The notes beneath the pieces are model-generated. The model was not told the DNA's origin. It did no database searches and saw only the letters and a list, made by a program, of their open reading frames with translations. 64,000 nt of DNA from Nitrosomonadales bacterium. GTDB taxonomy: Bacteria; Pseudomonadota; Gammaproteobacteria; Burkholderiales; Gallionellaceae. A program made the translations under genes and the position numbers. The DNA is taken from NCBI GenBank assembly GCA_016218415.1, contig JACRED010000042.1, forward strand, positions 1 through 64,000, read 5' to 3'. Positions 58,698 through 64,000 of the stretch are shown here, one piece after another. Every line of letters begins with the position of its first letter. The first letter of the stretch is position 1.

Positions 58698-59670
58698 GGG
58701 GTTCGATCTTCCTCAGTATGTGGTCGAGCAGGGCGGTGTCGATCCGGGCATCCACGCGCAATGCCCAGAATCGCGTATCGGCGAATGCGGCGCATTTTAC
58801 CGCATCTTTTTCGGTCATGAGTACCGCATCGCAATCCGTGAAGGCGAGATCGGCCGCGCTGTAGGGGTGATGGTCCGGAAATGCATGCGCTGTAAATGCG
58901 ATGCCCAGATTTTCCAGATGCCGGAAGTAGCGTTGCGGGTTGCCGATGCCGGCCACGGCGTGGTTCCGCGATGCATGGAAGTCTGCCGCTGTGGCAGTCC
59001 GCGCGGGATCGGCGAGGTTATAGAAAACCTCACCGGCCAGGGTCATCGCAGATTGCTGCGGCGCGGGATCCCCGCCGTTGACGACTACGGCATCCACCGT
59101 TTGCAGCCGCGCTACCGGTTCGCGCAGCGGCCCGGCCGGGAGTAGCCAGCCGTTGCCGAAACCGCGCGCGCCGTCGACGACGGCGATTTCGACATCGCGC
59201 TGCAGCCGGTAATGCTGCAATCCGTCATCGCACAGGATGACATCGCATTGCGGGTGGGCCTGCATCGCCGCATGTGCCGTGGCGATGCGGTCCCGGCCTG
59301 TCCATACCGGACAGATGTCGCGACGCGCCATCAATAACGGCTCGTCGCCCACTTGTTGCGCAGCGCTGTCGGCAGCAACCTGCCGGGGTTGTGTAGACGT
59401 GCCACCGTAGCCCCGGCTGACGATCAGCGGATGCCAGCCGCGTCCGGTCAGCTGGAGCGCAAGCGCAAGCGTGAGCGGGGTTTTCCCGGTTCCGCCGACG
59501 CTGATGTTGCCGACCACGACGACGGGCAGCAGCAGCCGTTCGCTGCCCAGCATGCCGTTCCGGTACAGCGCGCGGCGCAACGCCACCAGTGCGCGGAAAA
59601 CCAGGCTGACCGGGAGAAGGATCAGGTGCAGCGGGGTAATGCGATACCAATGTTTTTGTAGCCAGTGCAC
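58678..59670 (-). CDS. lpxK: tetraacyldisaccharide 4'-kinase LpxK
   Basis: The 330-residue enzyme phosphorylates the 4' position of lipid A disaccharide at the inner-membrane surface. An N-terminal amphipathic/hydrophobic helix ([20 protein letters not shown]) leads to the P-loop [46 protein letters not shown] and the C-terminal [12 protein letters not shown] and LMTEKDAVK motifs follow. The start is GTG at 59670, preceded by AAGAGA. Confidence 0.96.
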   Translation of the reverse strand: MHWLQKHWYRITPLHLILLPVSLVFRALVALRRALYRNGMLGSERLLLPVVVVGNISVGGTGKTPLTLALALQLTGRGWHPLIVSRGYGGTSTQPRQVAADSAAQQVGDEPLLMARRDICPVWTGRDRIATAHAAMQAHPQCDVILCDDGLQHYRLQRDVEIAVVDGARGFGNGWLLPAGPLREPVARLQTVDAVVVNGGDPAPQQSAMTLAGEVFYNLADPARTATAADFHASRNHAVAGIGNPQRYFRHLENLGIAFTAHAFPDHHPYSAADLAFTDCDAVLMTEKDAVKCAAFADTRFWALRVDARIDTALLDHILRKIEPHGRQTA

Positions 59671-59718
59671 GTTAATCTCTTGTGGTTATATCTGCGCATT
59701 CAGTGCGGTAGAAAGTTC

Positions 59719-59790
59719 GCGCAAAGACGCCAAGGCGCGAGGCAAAACAAAATACCGGTTAAATTTTATTCGCGCCTTGGCGCGAGAATA
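59719..59790. repeat. inverted repeat upstream of lpxK
   Basis: CGCCAAGGCGCGA in the left half and TCGCGCCTTGGCG near 59770-59782 are exact complements around an AT-rich spacer. The left half also contains GCGCAAAGACGCC, shared with the repeat at 56508-56645. It fills the exbD-lpxK gap. Confidence 0.65.
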
Positions 59791-59825
59791 TTCTTTGGTT
59801 CCGGTTCGACCGGTTCATGGGGCCG

Positions 59826-60245
59826 TTACTTCGGCTGGCTCTGTGTGGTAAAGGTGATCCGCCCGTAGCCCGCCTGTCTGGCGGCTTCCATCACGTTGAT
59901 GACGGACTGGTGCGGCGCTTTGGCATCGGCGTTGATGATGATGGTCGGGTCGGTCTGGTCGCCTGCGGCCCGTTTCAGCGCGGCGGCCATCTTGCCCACG
60001 CCGGCATAGGTCACCCCCTGGTTGTTGATGGCATAGTGCTCCGAGGAATCCACCGAGACGTGGATGGCTTTTTCCTGGCTGGATGAGGCATCGCCGCCGG
60101 CTTCCGGCAAATTGATCTGCAACTCGGAAAACTTCGCATAACTGGTCGTGACCATCAGGAAGATCAGGATCACCAGCAGCACGTCTATCAGCGCGATCAG
60201 ATTGATTTCCGGCTCGTCGCGGCTTTGTCCGCGTTGAAAATTCAT
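59826..60245 (-). CDS. exbD: ExbD/TolR-family biopolymer transport protein
   Basis: The 139-residue protein has a single N-terminal helix with the functional Asp (INLIALIDVLLVILIFLMV) and a periplasmic domain ending YGRITFTTQSQPK. ExbD works with ExbB to use the proton gradient to drive TonB or related proteins. It begins 4 bp after the exbB stop. No tonB is in the cluster, and in this lpxK context the pair is often used for TolQR-like or unknown tasks. Confidence 0.94.
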   Translation of the reverse strand: MNFQRGQSRDEPEINLIALIDVLLVILIFLMVTTSYAKFSELQINLPEAGGDASSSQEKAIHVSVDSSEHYAINNQGVTYAGVGKMAAALKRAAGDQTDPTIIINADAKAPHQSVINVMEAARQAGYGRITFTTQSQPK

Positions 60246-60249
60246 CGCG

Positions 60250-60858
60250 TTAGCCCTTGCGCTGACCGTGCACGATCTCGACCAGCTTGATCGCCTGCTG
60301 CTCCATTTCGATGGTCAGGCTCTCGGCGCGCGCGCGGAAATGGCGGTAGAAGATCATGCTGGGGACTGCAACGATCAGTCCGAAGGCGGTGTTGTACAGC
60401 GCCACGGAAATGCCGTGCGCCAGGACCGCAGGATTGTTGCCGGCGGGATTTTGCGAGCCGAAGATCTCGATCATGCCGACCACCGTGCCGAACAGCCCCA
60501 GCAAGGGACTGATCGTGGCGATCGTGCCCAGCGCGCTGAGGAAGCGGTTCAGATCATGCGCGACCGCGCGTCCGGCTTCCTCGATGGACTCTTTCATCAC
60601 GTCGGGCGGGCTTTTGATGTTCTTGAGTCCGGCGGCGAAGATGCGCCCCAGCGGCGAACCCTCGGCGAGTTTGGCCAGCATGCCGTCGCTGACGCCGCGT
60701 GCTTTGAGTTCATTGACGACATCGTTCAGCAGCGTGGAAGGGGCGATGCGATTACCGCGCAAGAACATCAGTCGTTCAACGATCAAACCGACGGCGATGA
60801 CGGATGCCAGGATCAAAAACCAGATCGGCCAGCCGGCCGCTTCAACGATTGCAAACAC
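60250..60858 (-). CDS. exbB: ExbB/MotA/TolQ-family proton channel protein
   Basis: The 202-residue protein has three helices: an N-terminal one (WPIWFLILASVIAVGLIVERL), then two flanking the family core SALGTIATISPLLGLFGTVVGMIEIF and AHGISVALYNTAFGLIVAVP. The Thr residues in the last two helices line the proton path. It is the first gene of the leftward exbB-exbD-lpxK-ycaR-kdsB-adk-glcG run. Confidence 0.95.
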   Translation of the reverse strand: MFAIVEAAGWPIWFLILASVIAVGLIVERLMFLRGNRIAPSTLLNDVVNELKARGVSDGMLAKLAEGSPLGRIFAAGLKNIKSPPDVMKESIEEAGRAVAHDLNRFLSALGTIATISPLLGLFGTVVGMIEIFGSQNPAGNNPAVLAHGISVALYNTAFGLIVAVPSMIFYRHFRARAESLTIEMEQQAIKLVEIVHGQRKG

Positions 60859-61204
60859 GCGGATTCTCCAAATGTGCTTAAATTGACAAGCCCCAACTGT
60901 ATCGTGTCATCCCCAGTTGAGCAACATTTCTCAGGTTCTCCTTGAAGAGTATTTTGCTAACTTGGCATTTGAAAAGGATATTTCCGTTTACTCACAAAAT
61001 CTGTGGATAACTTTGTGGATGATTCCCCGGCTTATTGCTTTAATACGGCGCGGCATCAAGGCTTTTGTTACGCTGCCTATTTTTTGCGATGCAATTTTAT
61101 CCTTTTAAAACAATGAGTTGTTGTAAGTTTGCGATTTCTGCGCAAGACGGTCTGACGCAAAGCGGCGAATTCTCTTGGAGTGTGGATTATTTCGTGTTGT
61201 CAAT
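60859..61204. other. 346-bp AT-rich divergent intergenic region
   Basis: The region separates exbB (leftward) and xseA (rightward). Apart from the exbB promoter candidate no gene is supported. The frame 60917-61108 lacks a ribosome site and resembles nothing I know. Confidence 0.6.
60896..60924 (-). promoter_or_regulatory. candidate promoter of the exbB operon
   Basis: On the minus strand TTGCTC (60919-60924) and TACAGT (60896-60901) are spaced by 17 bp, about 40 bp before the exbB ATG. Both boxes match consensus at four of six positions. Confidence 0.35.
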
Positions 61205-62545
61205 ATGAATTTGAACCTTTTTTTTGAAGAAAAAAACCGTGTATTCCGCATCGCGGAACTCAACTTTGCAATCAAACAGTTGCTGGAAAGCAATGTTCCT
61301 TTGCTGTGGGTGCGCGGGGAAATTTCAAATTTAGTCAAGGCCGCTTCCGGCCATTTTTATTTTTCGCTGAAGGACGATCAGGCGCAAGTTCGCTGCGTGA
61401 TGTTCCGGCATAAAAACCAGTTATTGAAAGAGGCTATCGCCAACGGACAGCAGGTCGAAGTATTAGCCGTCGCTACTTTGTATGAACAGCGCGGCGACTT
61501 CCAGCTGACCGTCGAGCAGATGCGCCCGGCGGGACTGGGCATACTGTATGAGCGATTCGAGCGGCTGAAGCAATTGCTGCAAGGCGAAGGACTGTTTGCC
61601 GCCGAGCGCAAGCGTGCCTTGCCCGCATTTCCCAAAAGCATAGGCATCATCACCTCGCCGCAGGCCGCCGCGTTGCGCGATGTGCTGACCACGCTAAAGC
61701 TGCGCATGCCGAGCGTGCCGGTGGTGTTGTATTCCACACCGGTGCAAGGGACGGGCAGCGCGGAGAAGATCGCGCAGGCGATCCAGACTGCCAACCGCCG
61801 CAAAGAATGCGATGTGCTGATTGTCTGCCGGGGCGGCGGCAGCATCGAAGACCTGTGGGCGTTCAATGAAGAAATCGTCGCGCGCGCGATCGCCGCCAGC
61901 GACATCCCCATCGTCAGCGGCGTCGGCCACGAGACCGATTTCACGATCGCCGATTTCGTCGCCGACGAACGCGCACCGACCCCCACCGCCGCCGCGCAAC
62001 GCGTCGCCCCGGATCGCCAAGCGCTGCTCAGGGGTTTGCAAGACCAGGCGCTGCACCTGCAACGCGCGCAGCGCAACCGGCTGCAGAACGCGATGCAGGC
62101 GATGGACTATCTGCAAAGACGCCTGATTCATCCCTCGCAACAATTACAACGGCAGGCGCAGCGGCTGGATCAATTGCAGCTGCGCATGCAGCGTGCTTCC
62201 GCCTACCGCAAGCAGCACTGGCATTGGCAATGGCAAACGCTGGCGCAACGGCTGCGCGCGGCAAGCAGCGATTTCGCGCGCCTGAACGAGCGGCAGGCCA
62301 ATCTGGCTCAGCGGTTGGTGAGCTCTATGCGTGTGGGACAGGCACAGCGATTGGCGCGGGTGGATAACGCTGCGCAGCATTTGATTTTGCTCGGTCCGAC
62401 CAAAGTGTTGGCACGGGGGTATAGCATGGTGCAGGATGCAAGCGGCGCTGTGGTGTCGGATGCGAGACAGTTGACCATTGGTGCGGAGCTGCGCATCACC
62501 TTTGCCAAGGGGTGGGTGAGGGGTGAGGTGAAAGAGCGGGGCTGA
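61205..62545 (+). CDS. xseA: exodeoxyribonuclease VII large subunit
   Basis: The 446-residue protein degrades single-stranded DNA together with XseB. The N-terminal OB-fold (FRIAELNFAIKQLLESNVP, LWVRGEISNLVKAASGHFYF) is followed by the catalytic domain with FPKSIGIITSPQAAALRDVL, VCRGGGSIEDLWAFNEE and SGVGHETDFTIADFVAD. A Gln/Arg-rich coiled-coil and GPTKVLARGYSMVQD close it. The ATG at 61205 is chosen because MNLNLFFEE matches the usual start; the ribosome site is poor. Confidence 0.96.
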   Translation: MNLNLFFEEKNRVFRIAELNFAIKQLLESNVPLLWVRGEISNLVKAASGHFYFSLKDDQAQVRCVMFRHKNQLLKEAIANGQQVEVLAVATLYEQRGDFQLTVEQMRPAGLGILYERFERLKQLLQGEGLFAAERKRALPAFPKSIGIITSPQAAALRDVLTTLKLRMPSVPVVLYSTPVQGTGSAEKIAQAIQTANRRKECDVLIVCRGGGSIEDLWAFNEEIVARAIAASDIPIVSGVGHETDFTIADFVADERAPTPTAAAQRVAPDRQALLRGLQDQALHLQRAQRNRLQNAMQAMDYLQRRLIHPSQQLQRQAQRLDQLQLRMQRASAYRKQHWHWQWQTLAQRLRAASSDFARLNERQANLAQRLVSSMRVGQAQRLARVDNAAQHLILLGPTKVLARGYSMVQDASGAVVSDARQLTIGAELRITFAKGWVRGEVKERG

Positions 62546-62548
62546 TTA

Positions 62549-62690
62549 TAAAAGGGCCGTTCGCCCTGAGGTATCGAAGGGTGTAGCGTGTGCAGCATAA
62601 ATCAAAACCAAAACCGCCGGGGGTAGCCCGGCAGTTTTGATTTGCTTTTGACATTCATGCTTCGACAAGCTCAGCACGAACGGCCTTTGT
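62549..62690. repeat. inverted repeat around the xseA terminator
   Basis: GGCCGTTCGCCCTGAG...TCGAAGG near 62554-62579 and CTTCGACAAGCTCAGCACGAACGGCC near 62660-62686 are imperfect reverse complements. The right arm fits the widespread CTTCGACAGGCTCAG-type intergenic repeat. The terminator 62610-62643 sits between the arms. Confidence 0.65.
62610..62643 (+). terminator. rho-independent terminator of xseA
   Basis: AAAAC and GCCGGG (62610-62621) pair with CCCGGC and GTTTT (62627-62638) with one mismatch and a five-base loop, followed by GATTTGCTTTT. Confidence 0.75.
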
Positions 62691-62777
62691 TGCAGGGCTG
62701 CTCCCGTCAACCATGCGCACCGCTCCCCTCTGCGGTATCATCTCGCCCTCACAAAATCGCCACCCAGTTCAACCGCA

Positions 62778-64000
62778 ATGACATCCGCAAGTTTTATCGA
62801 CCTCCCACCACTATTAACCGCACACGGCACCATCACGCTGCCCGGCTCGAAGAGCATTTCCAACCGCGTGCTGCTGCTGGCTGCGCTGTCCGAAGGAACC
62901 ACCGAGGTGCGCGATGTGCTGTTGTCTGACGATACCGAGCGCATGCTGGATGGCTTGCGCACACTGGGTGTGGCTGTGGAGCAACTGGAGTCGCATGTGT
63001 TCCGTGTGACCGGCTGCAGCGGGAATTTTCCGGTCAAGCAGGCCGAGTTATTTCTCGGTAATGCCGGTACGGCATTTCGCCCGCTGACGGCTGCACTGGC
63101 ATTGTCCGGCGGCGAGTACAAGTTGTCCGGCGTGGCGCGTATGCACGAGCGACCGATAGCCGATCTGGTGGATGCGTTGCGCGAACTCGGCGCGGACATC
63201 GAATGTCTGGACAACGAAGGTTTTCCGCCGCTGCAGATCCATCCGGCGACGTTGACCGGGGCAGAACGCATCAGCGTGCGCGGCGATGTGTCCAGCCAGT
63301 TCCTCACCGCGTTGCTGATGGCATTGCCGCTGCTGGATCGCGAGGTCACGGTAGACGTGGTTGGCGAGTTGATCTCCAAGCCATATATTGAAATCACATT
63401 GACGATGATGGCGCGGTTCGGCGTAACCGTGCAGCGCGATGGCTGGCGCAGCTTTACGGTAATGGCAGGCAGCCGATATGTGTCGCCCGGCGTGATCTAT
63501 GTGGAAGGTGATGCGTCGTCGGCCTCATATTTTCTTGCTGCAGGTGCGATCGGCGGCGGGCCGCTGCGCATCGAGGGAGTGGGTAGCGACAGCATACAGG
63601 GCGATGTGCGCTTTGCAGATGCGCTGGCGTTGATGGGCGCGCAGATAGAAAAGGGCGCGAACTGGATGGAGGCATTTGCGCCCAAGGATGGAAAACTGAA
63701 AGCAATCGATCTGGATTGCAATCACATTCCCGATGCGGCGATGACGCTGGCGGTAGCCGCGCTGTTCGCCGACGGCACGACCACGCTGCGCAACATCGCC
63801 AGTTGGCGCGTCAAGGAGACCGACCGCATCGCCGCGATGGCGACCGAGTTGCGCAAGGTCGGCGCGACGGTGGAAGAAGGGGCGGACTACATCCGCATCA
63901 CGCCGCCCGCGCAGATCAAACATGCCTTTATCGACACCTACGACGACCACCGCATGGCGATGTGTTTCTCGCTGGCGGCTTTCGGCGCTGAGGGGATGAG
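62778..64000 (+). CDS. aroA: 3-phosphoshikimate 1-carboxyvinyltransferase (partial, 3' end outside)
   Basis: EPSP synthase joins shikimate-3-phosphate and phosphoenolpyruvate in aromatic amino-acid synthesis. From the ATG at 62778 the frame reads [95 protein letters not shown] and [18 protein letters not shown]. The key GNAGTA and RxKETDR motifs are intact. About 407 codons are present; only the last 20 or so residues should lie beyond the window. Confidence 0.96.
   Translation, partial: MTSASFIDLPPLLTAHGTITLPGSKSISNRVLLLAALSEGTTEVRDVLLSDDTERMLDGLRTLGVAVEQLESHVFRVTGCSGNFPVKQAELFLGNAGTAFRPLTAALALSGGEYKLSGVARMHERPIADLVDALRELGADIECLDNEGFPPLQIHPATLTGAERISVRGDVSSQFLTALLMALPLLDREVTVDVVGELISKPYIEITLTMMARFGVTVQRDGWRSFTVMAGSRYVSPGVIYVEGDASSASYFLAAGAIGGGPLRIEGVGSDSIQGDVRFADALALMGAQIEKGANWMEAFAPKDGKLKAIDLDCNHIPDAAMTLAVAALFADGTTTLRNIASWRVKETDRIAAMATELRKVGATVEEGADYIRITPPAQIKHAFIDTYDDHRMAMCFSLAAFGAEGM

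Noticed and set aside
60917-61108. 63-residue frame between exbB and xseA
   Set aside because: It overlaps the exbB promoter candidate, has no ribosome site and no family likeness.

Overview
The window looks like chromosome of a GC-rich betaproteobacterium, most likely in the Nitrosomonadales/Gallionellaceae neighbourhood. The basis is gene order and protein style: smc-type zipA-ligA, exbB-exbD-lpxK-ycaR-kdsB-adk, pdxJ-acpS-nagZ, a proton-pumping pyrophosphatase, AcnA, an unusually dense set of c-di-GMP proteins, and many short palindromic intergenic repeats. This placement is inference from memory; no search was run.

Layout. 1-1818: AT-rich end of an integrated element with a dGTPase-like gene and a small co-transcribed ORF. 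It is bounded by a displaced tRNA 3' end (1774-1818) that looks like an attachment site. 1855-6960 (minus): mutL, a low-GC secreted hypothetical, an MHS-type MFS transporter, miaA and a macrodomain protein, the last three chained by stop/start overlaps. 7196-10215 (plus): pntA-pntB transhydrogenase. 10285-11934: DUF4149, DUF302 and MarC-type proteins. 12286-15588: a large TIG/Kelch/NHL lipoprotein. 15775-17039 (minus): two envelope hypotheticals. 17223-18467: an FGGY kinase with no standard start codon.

18437-29017 (minus) is a signalling block: FIST sensor plus PAS-GGDEF-EAL, then MASE1-PAS-GAF-PAS-PAS-GGDEF-EAL, then a multi-TM PAS-PAS-GGDEF-EAL protein. 29314-33505 (plus): aconitase AcnA and a FadL-family porin. 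33515-36862 (minus): CHASE2 adenylate cyclase, SH3-like protein and M48 protease. 37095-40630: lipoprotein, outer-membrane protein, FecR-like protein and beta-barrel protein.

40834-47167 (minus): def, a methylthio-purine phosphorylase and an hpt-like phosphoribosyltransferase (purine salvage), galU, ligA and zipA. 47221-51052 (minus): a periplasmic-binding lipoprotein overlapping a membrane PAS-GGDEF-EAL receptor. 51073-54042 (minus): nagZ, acpS, pdxJ, recO. 54200-56236 (minus): hppA. 56667-60858 (minus): glcG-like, adk, kdsB, ycaR/Trm112, lpxK, exbD, exbB. 61205-64000 (plus): xseA and the start of aroA, cut by the window edge.

The most unusual features are: the galU leader, where a 36-codon ORF begins with the same nine residues as GalU and ends in an inverted copy of the galU start; an 82-bp perfect palindrome translated inside mutL; the binding-protein/GGDEF-EAL pair; the FecR/CHASE2/outer-membrane cluster; the kinase without a canonical start; and the tRNA-bounded island end carrying a dGTPase.
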